This document shows, piece by piece, positions 8,436 to 17,051 of a stretch of DNA of 32,251 nucleotides (positions are counted from its first letter, which is position 1; each line of letters begins with the position of its first letter). Made by a program: the position numbers and the translations under genes. Origin of the DNA: Deltaproteobacteria bacterium. GTDB taxonomy: Bacteria; Myxococcota_A; UBA796; UBA9615. The notes below the pieces were generated by a model. The model saw nothing but the letters and a program-made list of their open reading frames with translations. It searched no databases and was not told the origin of the DNA. The stretch is taken from the NCBI GenBank assembly GCA_002724675.1, contig PBPL01000210.1:1-32251 (forward strand), read 5' to 3'.

Positions 8436-9689
8436 GTGCCAGACTCTGATCAAGCGTTGTTATTGACTGCGACCTGCGCCCGAGGAATCGAAGAGATCCT
8501 GGTGGGCGAACTGCAGGCTCTTGGCATGGGTGGTATCGAGCCGGGTCGAGGCGCCGTCACCTTCCAGGGCAGCTGGTTGGATTGTTACCGAGCGAATCTT
8601 TGGCTTCGCACTGCCAATCGAGTTTTGGTGGAGCTCGCGCGCTGGCCTGCTCCCGATGGCGATGCTCTGGGTGCGGGTGCGTTCGCGCTTGTTTCCGGGG
8701 TTCGTCGCCGGCCTGGCGACACACGGGCCCGCGTTGCACCAGCCCCGGGCATCGACATCGCCGCCCTCTTCCACCCAGATCACTCTCTCGTGGTGCATGC
8801 CAGCGCCAGTGCGTCCCGGCTTCGTGATGTGAGATGGATCGCCGTCAAGACCAAGGACGGCATTGTGGACGCGCAGCGTGCGCTTCACGGTAGACGGTCC
8901 GACGTGGACAAAGACAACCCCCACTTGGCTTTGCGGGTTCGAGTACACCGGGATCAGGCCACCTTGTTGCTGGACACCTCGGGCCAGTCTCTGGATCGAC
9001 GGGGCTACCGGGAGCGGAGCGTCGAGGCGCCCCTCCGGGAACACCTGGCGGCGGCTTGTATCCTGGCCGCAGAGTGGGATGGCGTGGGACCTGTGGTGGA
9101 TCCCATGTGTGGCTCCGGCACTCTGCTGGTGGAGGCCGGCTGGTTGGCCCTGGGGCGTTCTCCCGGCTTCTTGCGCGACACCTGGGCCTTTCAGAACCTA
9201 CCGTGGTTCGACAAATGGGCCTTCCAGGCCTTGCGTGCCGACCGCGCCCGTGTGGAGTCGGCGGTCGACCCGGAGACGGACTCGGTGGAGGCCTCAGAGG
9301 ATGAGGCCCCGGACTCGGGGCCTCGTCGACGCACTGTCCGCCTCATTGGACTCGACCGCAACGAGGCGGCAGTGGAGGCGGCCCGTGCGAACCTCAAGAA
9401 GGCGTTCCTCAGAGCCCGCATTCAGCATGGCTACGCAGGGGAATTCTCGCCTCCCTCTGGGCCCGGCTTGTTCGTGCTCAATCCCCCGCATGGAGAGCGC
9501 TTGGTCGAGCAGCATCGTCAGTGGGAGCGGATCGGAGAGTTGCTCAAGCAGCGCTACAAGGGCTGGAGGGCGGTCCTGTTGGCCGGTGGGGACGACCGGG
9601 GACGCGGGATCCACCTGCGGCCCACCCGCGAGTTTCAGCTCTGGAACGGCCCGCTGGAGGCCAGCATCTTGGTCTACGACCTGTACTGA
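8436..9689 (+). CDS. THUMP-domain class I SAM-dependent RNA methyltransferase (RlmL/COG0116-like)
   Basis: LLTATCARGIEEILVGELQALG, RGYRERSVEAPLREHLAAACILAAEWDGVGPVVDPMCGSGTLLVEAG, GLDRNEAAVEAARANLKKA, LNPPHGERL. Confidence 0.88.
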   Translation: MPDSDQALLLTATCARGIEEILVGELQALGMGGIEPGRGAVTFQGSWLDCYRANLWLRTANRVLVELARWPAPDGDALGAGAFALVSGVRRRPGDTRARVAPAPGIDIAALFHPDHSLVVHASASASRLRDVRWIAVKTKDGIVDAQRALHGRRSDVDKDNPHLALRVRVHRDQATLLLDTSGQSLDRRGYRERSVEAPLREHLAAACILAAEWDGVGPVVDPMCGSGTLLVEAGWLALGRSPGFLRDTWAFQNLPWFDKWAFQALRADRARVESAVDPETDSVEASEDEAPDSGPRRRTVRLIGLDRNEAAVEAARANLKKAFLRARIQHGYAGEFSPPSGPGLFVLNPPHGERLVEQHRQWERIGELLKQRYKGWRAVLLAGGDDRGRGIHLRPTREFQLWNGPLEASILVYDLY

Positions 9690-10642
9690 CGCAGCCCGCT
9701 GAGGACCTCGCTGGCGGGAAGGAGCAGGGCGCCGGAGACTAGCGCCGAGAGTTGGCCGCTGGAGAGCTGGCCGAGCGGCCCTTCCGAGAGCCACATCCCG
9801 AGCGCGAGGATCGCCAGCACGCCGAAGTAGCCCGCGCCGACGCTGACTCGCTTCCACTGGGGGATAGCGTAGTAGCCAGGGGTGGGTCGCTTCCACCCGC
9901 GGTAGATGGTCACGAGCCCTACGATGAGGATCAGAGCGACGATGGGGGACATCGTGATCAGGAAGACACCGATCCCGATGAGGTAGCCCACGAACCAAAA
10001 CTGACGACTCACGGCTCCCGCTACCCGCCCTCCGTCCAACGGACTGATGGGGATCATGTTGAAGAGGTTGATGAGAAAGCCGGTCGCAGCCAGGGCGTAG
10101 AAGAACAGGGAGCCGGTGGCGTACGCAACTACCAGGCACAGCCCGGCAGCCAATCCACCCAGGACCGGCCCGCCAATGCCCACAATCGCCTCCACATAGG
10201 CATCGCGGGGCCGTCCCTTCATAGCGATCACTGCTCCCACGAAGGGGATGAACACGGGAGCACCTGCGGGGATCCCCTGCTGGCGCATGGCGACCAGGTG
10301 CCCGAGCTCGTGCAGGAGAATCAGCAGGACGAAGCCCACTGAGAATGGCCAGCCGAAGTATTGGGCATAGACAGCAACGCTGAGCACCATGGTGATGAGG
10401 CTGCCGAACTTGAGAAACTTGAGAGCTGCCAGGACCCACTTGAGCTTCCCAAAGACGAAGGCAAGTAGAAGTCCGATGGAGCCCCAGCGGCGCAAGCCAG
10501 TGGCGCGACCACGAGGGCTCGTCGGATGCCCCCACTGGCCGTGGGGTTCGCTGGCACCAGGCAGAAGTTCGGGTGTTGGCTGCCCAAGGGGCCCCCACCG
10601 ATCGTTGCTAGGTCTGTGCGGAGTCGAGCCGGTGGGGTCCAT
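9674..10642 (-). CDS. Site-2-protease-like M50 family membrane zinc metalloprotease
   Basis: LLILLHELGHLVAMRQQGIPAGAPVFIPFVGAVIAMKGRPRDAYVEAIVGIGGPVLGG...NLFNMIPISPLDGGRVAGAVS. Start placed at MDPTGSTPHRPS (10642); uncertain. 3' end overlaps the RlmL-like gene by 16 nt. Confidence 0.87.
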   Translation of the reverse strand: MDPTGSTPHRPSNDRWGPLGQPTPELLPGASEPHGQWGHPTSPRGRATGLRRWGSIGLLLAFVFGKLKWVLAALKFLKFGSLITMVLSVAVYAQYFGWPFSVGFVLLILLHELGHLVAMRQQGIPAGAPVFIPFVGAVIAMKGRPRDAYVEAIVGIGGPVLGGLAAGLCLVVAYATGSLFFYALAATGFLINLFNMIPISPLDGGRVAGAVSRQFWFVGYLIGIGVFLITMSPIVALILIVGLVTIYRGWKRPTPGYYAIPQWKRVSVGAGYFGVLAILALGMWLSEGPLGQLSSGQLSALVSGALLLPASEVLSGLRQYRS

Positions 10643-10740
10643 CGCTGTACTCTGTGTCCGGAACTGCGGTTGGCAAGTACATAGTTCGAGGTACTCTTTG
10701 TCGCCTAGAGAACCCCCATGGAGTAGGGCTTGTTCCATCG

Positions 10741-11355
10741 ATGATGCGACACGACGACAAGCAGGCTGACTCGGGGCGAAGGACGCGCACTCGCCGTCCC
10801 CCAAAGCGCATCACAGAACCCTATCTGGAGCGATCCGCCGTTCACTATTTGCGCCGCTATCCCGCCCCCAGCGCCCACCTGCATCAGGTCCTCATGCGAC
10901 GGGTTCGTCGGTCTGTGGCCTACCATGGCGGGGACCTGGCGGAAGAGGAAGCCAAGGTTCGCAAGGTGGTCGCGGAGCTCTGTGATCGGGGCCTGCTGGA
11001 CGACGCTTTTTTTGCCCGTGCTCGAGCAGAGGAGCTCCATCGTCGGGGCAGCTCGCAGCGGGCTATTCGGTCCAAGCTGACAGCCAAAGGCCTATCTCGG
11101 GACCTGGTGGACGATGCGCTCGCTGCGTTGCAGGAGAGCACAACCGATCCCGAACTGGTGGCAGCTATTCGATACGCTACTCGACGGAGACTGGGTCCAT
11201 TTGCTGCCAGTTCAGATGTGGAGCAGCGCCGAAGCCGACGTCAGAAAGACCTGGCTGCGATGGCTCGCGCCGGTTTTGCATTTGGCGTTTGTTGTCGTGT
11301 TCTGGACGCCCCCGACCCGGAGTCGGTAGAGGCTCTCGTGGAAGACCGCTGGTAG
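10741..11355 (+). CDS. recX: Regulatory protein RecX
   Basis: ERSAVHYLRRYPAPSAHLHQVLMRRV...VVAELCDRGLLDDAFFARARAEELHRRGSSQRAIRSKLTAKGLSRDLVDDAL. Start (10741 or 10744) uncertain. Confidence 0.82.
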   Translation: MMRHDDKQADSGRRTRTRRPPKRITEPYLERSAVHYLRRYPAPSAHLHQVLMRRVRRSVAYHGGDLAEEEAKVRKVVAELCDRGLLDDAFFARARAEELHRRGSSQRAIRSKLTAKGLSRDLVDDALAALQESTTDPELVAAIRYATRRRLGPFAASSDVEQRRSRRQKDLAAMARAGFAFGVCCRVLDAPDPESVEALVEDRW

Positions 11356-11425
11356 TGGAAAAACCTAGCCTGTGCCAACATCGGGCCCGGCGATAGATCG
11401 CCCTTTGGAGGGGAAGCTCGTGTCG

Positions 11426-11734
11426 ATGACCCACTCTCAGAGTCCACCCGGACGAAATGATCCCTGCCCGTGTGGAAGCGGCAAGAAATTCAAGCAGTGT
11501 TGCCTCGGCAAGAAGGCTGAAGCGGCTCAGGGCGAGAAGCAGATTCTGCCCATCGTGTTGGCGGTGATCGCTGTGGTGATAGGCATTGTCGTCGGTGTCA
11601 TGCGCGATGCTGGCTCGGGTCTGGTGGTCGCTATCTCGCTGCTGCTCGTGGCGGGTGGCGCCTATGCATTCATGAACGTGCCGCCGCCCGATCCAAAGGG
11701 CGGCAACCCGGGGGCCATCAACTTCGGAAACTAG
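11426..11734 (+). CDS. SEC-C motif protein with C-terminal transmembrane segments
   Basis: PPGRNDPCPCGSGKKFKQCCLGKK followed by two hydrophobic stretches (ILPIVLAVIAVVIGIVVGVM; GLVVAISLLLVAGGAYAFM). GGAGGGG upstream; GTG at 11420 also possible. Confidence 0.82.
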   Translation: MTHSQSPPGRNDPCPCGSGKKFKQCCLGKKAEAAQGEKQILPIVLAVIAVVIGIVVGVMRDAGSGLVVAISLLLVAGGAYAFMNVPPPDPKGGNPGAINFGN

Positions 11735-11752
11735 TGTGCCCAGTGCACCCGA

Positions 11753-13753
11753 TCAGTCGGGATCACAGGGCCCTTCACAGAAGTGCATCACCTGTCCCTC
11801 GGGCTGGAAGAATGCACCCATCTGAAGTTGAGCACCCTCGGTGTAGCGCTGGTCACCATGGGTGTCATTGTCTTCGCTAGGCGCCTGGTTTCCTTCCGGT
11901 GGAGCTTCGGCATTGAAGTCGTAGTAGACGTAGGCTGAGTCCACGGGGCCTGCAGCATCCGACACGCCCCAGATGGGTTCCCGGGCCGGAGCAAGTTGGG
12001 GGATCTCCATTGTCCTTACCGCGATGTCGGAGGCGAGGTTGGGCACCTGGGAGTCGTGCCGAGCCACCTGGTAGAGAATTTGCTTCGCTGGTGTGTTGGG
12101 TGCTGGGTCGCGCACCAAGTGGGGCATCCAGGCGTTGGGCTCGGCTCCGTCCCAGAGGGTGATCATCAAGCTCATGAGGATCTCCCGGTCGATGCGCTCC
12201 GGGTACCAGGTCTTGTAGATGACTTCGTACTCCTCGAAGTCTACGGACCGTCCGATCATCAGGGGATAGTTCATGGCACCCACCAGCAGAGCACCCTTGA
12301 GGGTGTCTTGGCTGAGGCCCATGACAGTTCCTCCCATGATTCCGCCCTGCGAGATGCCTAGGTAGTAGGGCTCGCCCTCGGCGATCACTTGTACCCCCTT
12401 GGCTTGTAGCTGGGGGAGATCTCGGCAAGCGCCCAGGAACGATCGGACCATGACCAATTGGTTAATCACACCCTGCATGAGCCGATCGCCTACGGCTGGA
12501 AACGAGCTCACATTGGAGAGCGCAGTGCCCACCACGACGATGTCCCGCTCGGACATGCCTTGCCAGTCGGTGGCGACACTCACGAAGTTGAAGCGATTGG
12601 CGAAGCGACGGACAAAGTTGCTGCCGCCCTCGTCGGCTGCCGCGCCCATGAGTCCATGGCCAAAGCTGAGCAGATGTCCCGGTCCCCGAGCGGTCAGCGC
12701 CGAATGGGGGACCATGAGGGTGAAGGGGGCATCCGCCCAGCCCTGGAACTCGGGTAGGCCATCTGGCCCCCGGACAACGCGAGCTCCTGAAACATCACGG
12801 TCCATATAGAGCGGGATCTTGAAGGTGCCGTCCAACCGCCGGAAGACTTGGTCCGAGTAGTCCTCCCGAACAGTCTCGACTGTGCACTCGCCACCACCGA
12901 CCGGAACCCGCTGCATGGCGTCGTCTCGCATCGCGAGGAGGTCACCGCGTGTCGTCTGAGCGCTGGCGGTGTGGAATCGCCAGGCTTGAACCAGTTCTGT
13001 GCGGTCCACACCCGCGCGCTCGAGGGTCTCGAACAGTTCTTCGTAGCTGGCCCGGCGGTCTTCGATGATGGCCGAGGTCGTGGGTGTACCGTCCCGCAGG
13101 GCACGGAATGGTGGGAACGTCTCTGCGTCGGTGCCATCCACCAGCCGGAGATTCCGTAGCGCCACGCCATAGTCGGTGTCTTCGTCCAGACGCCAAGCGG
13201 GCCTGAGGTACAGCAGTGTGGGGGCTGGAGCCAACCCCTCGGGGATGTCTTCCTGGGCTCGGGCGTCAATCTCGACCATGTGGGGGACCCACTCACCCGT
13301 GTCCAGGTTGATCAGTATGGTCGGGCTCTCTGCTGCCAGTGACAGTCCCCACTCACCCTCGACCGCTAGCCCTGGAGTCGCCTCGGTGTCCACAGCGCTA
13401 GGGAACACCGTGAGCAGTGTCGACGACGGCGAGAACCCGTCACGGATGTTGTATGCGCTGACATCAAAGGTGTCCCGTTGGATGTTTTCGGGGATCGCGA
13501 GCGGGTCGTAGTTGAGCCGGTAGCCGGTCTCAGTACTGGGATCGTCGGTAAGCCAGCGGTCGGACGGCCAGGGCAACATGCAGTGCATGGGGTTTGTGCC
13601 CTCGCACCACGAGTCGACTGCGACTTCAATGGGATCCGGGGCGAGCTCCCCGCAGGCGACCAGCATGCAGAGAGTCGCGATCGTCGCCGGGATGGAGCGC
13701 CGGACCGGGCGAGATGACCGGACCAGAGACCGGGAGGCTACGGACGGAAGCAT
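11753..13753 (-). CDS. Predicted lipoprotein, alpha/beta-hydrolase-like (GxSxGG)
   Basis: N-terminus MLPSVASRSLVRSSRPVRRSIPATIATLCMLVACGE (lipobox LVAC); LLSFGHGLMGAAADEGG and YYLGISQGGIMGGTVMG nucleophile elbow. Confidence 0.75.
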   Translation of the reverse strand: MLPSVASRSLVRSSRPVRRSIPATIATLCMLVACGELAPDPIEVAVDSWCEGTNPMHCMLPWPSDRWLTDDPSTETGYRLNYDPLAIPENIQRDTFDVSAYNIRDGFSPSSTLLTVFPSAVDTEATPGLAVEGEWGLSLAAESPTILINLDTGEWVPHMVEIDARAQEDIPEGLAPAPTLLYLRPAWRLDEDTDYGVALRNLRLVDGTDAETFPPFRALRDGTPTTSAIIEDRRASYEELFETLERAGVDRTELVQAWRFHTASAQTTRGDLLAMRDDAMQRVPVGGGECTVETVREDYSDQVFRRLDGTFKIPLYMDRDVSGARVVRGPDGLPEFQGWADAPFTLMVPHSALTARGPGHLLSFGHGLMGAAADEGGSNFVRRFANRFNFVSVATDWQGMSERDIVVVGTALSNVSSFPAVGDRLMQGVINQLVMVRSFLGACRDLPQLQAKGVQVIAEGEPYYLGISQGGIMGGTVMGLSQDTLKGALLVGAMNYPLMIGRSVDFEEYEVIYKTWYPERIDREILMSLMITLWDGAEPNAWMPHLVRDPAPNTPAKQILYQVARHDSQVPNLASDIAVRTMEIPQLAPAREPIWGVSDAAGPVDSAYVYYDFNAEAPPEGNQAPSEDNDTHGDQRYTEGAQLQMGAFFQPEGQVMHFCEGPCDPD

Positions 13754-13760
13754 GGCAGGG

Positions 13761-13766
13761 ACCCTA
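13761..13766 (-). promoter_or_regulatory. Putative -10 box TAGGGT, 7 nt upstream of the hydrolase-lipoprotein ATG
   Basis: Minus strand GTGTAGGGT-CCCTGCC-ATG; no Shine-Dalgarno. Confidence 0.4.
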
Positions 13767-13788
13767 CACCACGGCTGGTGACGGTGGG

Positions 13789-13794
13789 TAGACT
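13789..13794 (+). promoter_or_regulatory. Putative -10 box TAGACT upstream of the 13819 gene (leadered)
   Basis: GGTGGGTAGACTTC, 24 nt before GTG 13819, with GGGAG between. Confidence 0.4.
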
Positions 13795-13818
13795 TCAAGC
13801 CTGTCTCTGGGAGTTCTC

Positions 13819-14706
13819 GTGTTGCACTGTGTTTCCTCTGGCCCCTGGTCTCGTCGGGGATGCCTGGGCCTCTTTCTCCTCTGTGCGTGGAGCGTCGCGC
13901 TGGTCGCTCCGCCGCCGTGTGATGCAGCGCCGCGGTCGGTCACTCTCGAGCCCGTGTGGAACGTTGGAGACAGGTTCCAGGTCAGTCACGGCTCCGTCTT
14001 GGAGATGACACTGGCGGTGGCCGTTGAGGGTCGCGTCGAGACTATTCAGATAGTCAATGACGATCAGTTCCAGCTCTCAGTTGAGGTGGATCAAGTCGAT
14101 GACGAGCGCTTGCGACGAAGCACCCTGGTGGTCCAGGAGGTGCTCCGCAAGGCGACACCTCGCGGCGGCGGACCGGCTCAGGAACTGCTTCGAACCACAC
14201 AGCCCCAACAGTTTGTGGCCCGGTGGGGTCGCGATGGAACCTTGGTTGAGCTCCGTGGCTTGGGGGGAGCGGCTGCGTTGGCGCCGGACTCTCCGGAGGC
14301 AGCCCTGACAAGAGAGGTGCTGGATAGCGCAGTGGACACGGTGAGGTGTGAGGCTGCGGACTTCGGAGTGGGTGGGCTGGCAACGGTGGGCTCGAGTTGG
14401 ACGATCACGCGCAGTCTCTTTCTGGGTGGTGGTGGTCGGGTCCAGGGGGCGTCCACGCTCGACCGGGTCGAGTTGATCGATGGGCGAGAGGTTGCTGTGC
14501 TCAAGGTGCAACTGGAGGTTCAGGAGGAGCACGGGCAGCTGGGAGGAGCCATGCTCGCGCACCTCGAAGGAACGGTTCGAATCCCACTGGCTACAGGGCG
14601 TTGCAGTGCGGTGTTGCTGGAGGGGCCCATTACCCTCGAGGCGAAGCTGGGCGGAGTGCCCATGACAGGGTCGGGCAGGCTCAGTATTCGCTCCGACTGG
14701 AGGTGA
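13819..14706 (+). CDS. Secreted protein of unknown function, all-beta-like
   Basis: GTG start with GGGAG upstream; signal peptide RGCLGLFLLCAWSVALVAPPPCDAAP; SVTLEPVWNVGDRFQVSHGSVLEMTLAVAVEG... No confident family call. Confidence 0.65.
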   Translation: MLHCVSSGPWSRRGCLGLFLLCAWSVALVAPPPCDAAPRSVTLEPVWNVGDRFQVSHGSVLEMTLAVAVEGRVETIQIVNDDQFQLSVEVDQVDDERLRRSTLVVQEVLRKATPRGGGPAQELLRTTQPQQFVARWGRDGTLVELRGLGGAAALAPDSPEAALTREVLDSAVDTVRCEAADFGVGGLATVGSSWTITRSLFLGGGGRVQGASTLDRVELIDGREVAVLKVQLEVQEEHGQLGGAMLAHLEGTVRIPLATGRCSAVLLEGPITLEAKLGGVPMTGSGRLSIRSDWR

Positions 14707-14713
14707 GTTGGCG

Positions 14714-15496
14714 TCAACGCCCCTTGCGTGGAGCCAGGAGCACCCAGCCAACCGCAGCGGCGCACAGCATGGCGATGGAGACTCCCTGGGCCGATGTCAG
14801 AGATTCCCCGAATACTGTCGGCAGAAAGTAGCCTCGCTCGGAGTCGTCTCGGAGTAGCTCGTTTCCGAACCGCAGAACCGGGTAGATGGAAAAGTAGCTC
14901 AAGGTCACCTGTCCGTTGAACTGGGCTCTGGGGCGAAGCCAGATCAAGTAGGCAGCCAGCGCCGCACAGTACAGGGCGGCATACAGTTGAGTGGGGTGCA
15001 GGGCGATGTCTGTCGGGGCAATCGACTGCTCGTCGGTGAATGTGACCGCCCAGGCAACGTCGGAAGCTCCTCCGTAGCAGCAGCCGGCAAAGAAACAGCC
15101 CAGTCGTCCGATGACCTGCGCCACTGTGGCAGCCGGGATGATGGTGTCGATGAGTGCGAGCGCGGAGAGCCGGTGACGTCGTGCATACAGCACGAAACAG
15201 ATGAACATGAGGATCAGGCCACCGTAAAAGACCTGTCCCCCGGAGCGCAGGTCGACAATGGCCCATAAGTCGTCTTCGAACTGATGCCAGTTGGTTCGGA
15301 CGTACTCGCCTCGGGACCCAATGAGGGTGCTGCCGAAGCCGATGAGGACCAGGTCGAGCCCAAAGTCTTTGGGCATGTTGCTTCGTCGACCCCAGCGATG
15401 GGCGAGGAGTATGGCGGTCCCGATCGCCAGAGTCAGGGCGACGCCGTAGGTGTGGACGGCGATTCCGCCGGGCAGGGTGAAGAGAACTGGGTGCAT
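14714..15496 (-). CDS. lgt: Prolipoprotein diacylglyceryl transferase (Lgt family)
   Basis: MHPVLFTLPGGIAVHTYGVALTLAIGTAILLAHR, GSRGEYVRTNW, SGGQVFYGGLI, IGRLGCFFAGCCYGG, ALHPTQLYAALY, FGNELLRDDSERGYF. Confidence 0.85.
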   Translation of the reverse strand: MHPVLFTLPGGIAVHTYGVALTLAIGTAILLAHRWGRRSNMPKDFGLDLVLIGFGSTLIGSRGEYVRTNWHQFEDDLWAIVDLRSGGQVFYGGLILMFICFVLYARRHRLSALALIDTIIPAATVAQVIGRLGCFFAGCCYGGASDVAWAVTFTDEQSIAPTDIALHPTQLYAALYCAALAAYLIWLRPRAQFNGQVTLSYFSIYPVLRFGNELLRDDSERGYFLPTVFGESLTSAQGVSIAMLCAAAVGWVLLAPRKGR

Positions 15497-15505
15497 GGGG
15501 GGCCG

Positions 15506-15511
15506 AGCCTA
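15506..15511 (-). promoter_or_regulatory. Putative -10 box TAGGCT, 9 nt upstream of lgt
   Basis: Minus strand TGTAGGCT-CGGCCCCCC-ATG; no Shine-Dalgarno. Confidence 0.35.
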
Positions 15512-15616
15512 CATGGTTGGTGACCCTGGGTCCCGATCTCCACTCGTGTGGATCCTAGGAGGCGCACCGGGTACCATGCGGCCGCGGGTCCTGGCCCGAC
15601 CCCTGGACGCCTCCTC

Positions 15617-16459
15617 GTGCAGCCTTATCTACATCTCTTGCAGCGCATCCTCGATGAAGGCAAGGCCCGAGAGGACCGAACCGGAACGGGCACACTCGGT
15701 GTCTTTGGGCACCAGATGCGCTTCGATATGGCCGACGGCTTTCCGTTGTTGACCACCAAGAAACTGCACCTCCGGTCGATCATTCATGAGCTCTTGTGGT
15801 TCCTGTCTGGAGACACGCATGTGGCCCCACTGCAGGCGCAGGGGGTGCGCATCTGGAATGAGTGGGCGACGGCCGAGGAGTGTGGACGCTTTGGCCGGGC
15901 AGAGGGGGACTTGGGACCTATCTATGGTCACCAGTGGCGCAACTTTGGGGCTACCGTCACTGCAGACGGAGCCTACGAAAAGGACGGGGTGGATCAGATC
16001 CAGCGGCTGCTGGATGGCATTCAGAACAACCCGTGGAGTCGTCGACACATCGTGACGGGCTGGAATCCCAAGGAGGCCGATCAGGTCACTCTTCCCCCCT
16101 GTCACACGCTGTTCCAGTTTCATGTTCAAGACGGAAAGCTGAGTTGCCAGCTCTACCAGCGCAGCGCCGACGTGTTTCTGGGGGTACCGTTCAATATTGC
16201 CAGCTATGCGCTGCTGACGATGATGATCGCCCAGGTCTGTGGGCTGCAGCCTGGGGACTTCGTGCACACCCTGGGGGATGCACACCTCTACAGCAATCAC
16301 CTGGACCAGGCACGCTTGCAGCTGAGCCGTACGCCTCGGCCCCGGCCTCGTATGGTCTTGAACGACACCGTGACCCGGTTGTTGGATTTCCGATACGAGG
16401 ATTTCCGACTCGAGGACTACGATCCACATCCACACATCAAGGCGGCGGTGGCGGTCTAG
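15617..16459 (+). CDS. thyA: Thymidylate synthase
   Basis: [126 protein letters not shown] 15617 chosen; GTG 15548 also in frame. Confidence 0.97.
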   Translation: MQPYLHLLQRILDEGKAREDRTGTGTLGVFGHQMRFDMADGFPLLTTKKLHLRSIIHELLWFLSGDTHVAPLQAQGVRIWNEWATAEECGRFGRAEGDLGPIYGHQWRNFGATVTADGAYEKDGVDQIQRLLDGIQNNPWSRRHIVTGWNPKEADQVTLPPCHTLFQFHVQDGKLSCQLYQRSADVFLGVPFNIASYALLTMMIAQVCGLQPGDFVHTLGDAHLYSNHLDQARLQLSRTPRPRPRMVLNDTVTRLLDFRYEDFRLEDYDPHPHIKAAVAV

Positions 16460-16482
16460 ACCCGCCGCTTCAGGGCGAGTAA

Positions 16483-16986
16483 GTGGCCATGGAGGTTCTT
16501 CCGGAGGCAGCGCCCTTGGCTCTGGTCGTCGCGGTGAGTCGGAATGGGGTGATCGGTCGCGATGGCGGACTCCCGTGGCACTACCGAGAGGATCTTCGTC
16601 ACTTTCGGGCTGTGACACTGCACCACGCAGTCATCATGGGTCGGAAGACCTGGGAGTCCATTGGAAAGCCCCTGCCCAAGCGGCGCAACATTGTTGTCAC
16701 TCGGCAGCGCGAGCTGGTTCTTCCTGGTTGTGAGGTTGCGGGCAGTCTTGACCACGCCATTACGCTGGCCCGTACTACCGACACGGAGCCTCGCATCATT
16801 GGCGGTGCGGCTCTGTATTCCCTGGCGCTGCCGTTGGCTACTCGACTGCTCTTGACTGAGATCGACGAGGAGGTCGATGGAGACACCCATTTTCCTCCAC
16901 TGGACCCGAGTCGTTGGTTGGAACACTCCCGGCGCGTCGGTGAAGATCCGAAGCTCGTGTTTCGTGACCTTCGGGTCCGGCGTTGA
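16483..16986 (+). CDS. folA: Dihydrofolate reductase
   Basis: LVVAVSRNGVIGRDGGLPWHYREDLRHFRAVTLHHAVIMGRKTWESIGKPLPKRRNIVVTRQ...IIGGAALYSLALPLATRLLLTEID. Confidence 0.95.
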   Translation: MAMEVLPEAAPLALVVAVSRNGVIGRDGGLPWHYREDLRHFRAVTLHHAVIMGRKTWESIGKPLPKRRNIVVTRQRELVLPGCEVAGSLDHAITLARTTDTEPRIIGGAALYSLALPLATRLLLTEIDEEVDGDTHFPPLDPSRWLEHSRRVGEDPKLVFRDLRVRR

Positions 16987-17012
16987 CAGAGCGTCCGACG
17001 GCACCCTAGCGT
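16983..17012 (+). promoter_or_regulatory. Putative sigma70-type promoter TTGACA-N18-TAGCGT for the cytochrome-like lipoprotein
   Basis: Perfect TTGACA (16983-16988) overlapping the folA stop, 18 nt, then TAGCGT (17007-17012). Confidence 0.45.
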
Positions 17013-17051
17013 TACGTCGTCTGCGCTGTTTGTTCTTGGAGGACCTGCCCG

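Noticed and set aside
8863-9702. 279-aa plus-strand ORF
   Set aside because: Out-of-frame overlap with the RlmL-like methyltransferase; Trp/Arg/Ser-rich, no motifs.
9294-10598. 434-aa minus-strand ORF across the RlmL-like 3' end and the M50 peptidase
   Set aside because: Arg/Pro/Ser/His-rich frame-shadow of a real gene in the same region; no recognisable motif, and the other frame carries HELGH.
16442-16468. GCGGCGG-N13-CCGCCGC hairpin at the thyA stop, considered as an intrinsic terminator
   Set aside because: No T-tract follows and folA starts 23 nt downstream on the same strand, so read-through is expected.
15629-16618. 329-aa minus-strand ORF
   Set aside because: Antisense to thyA and the folA start, both unambiguous.
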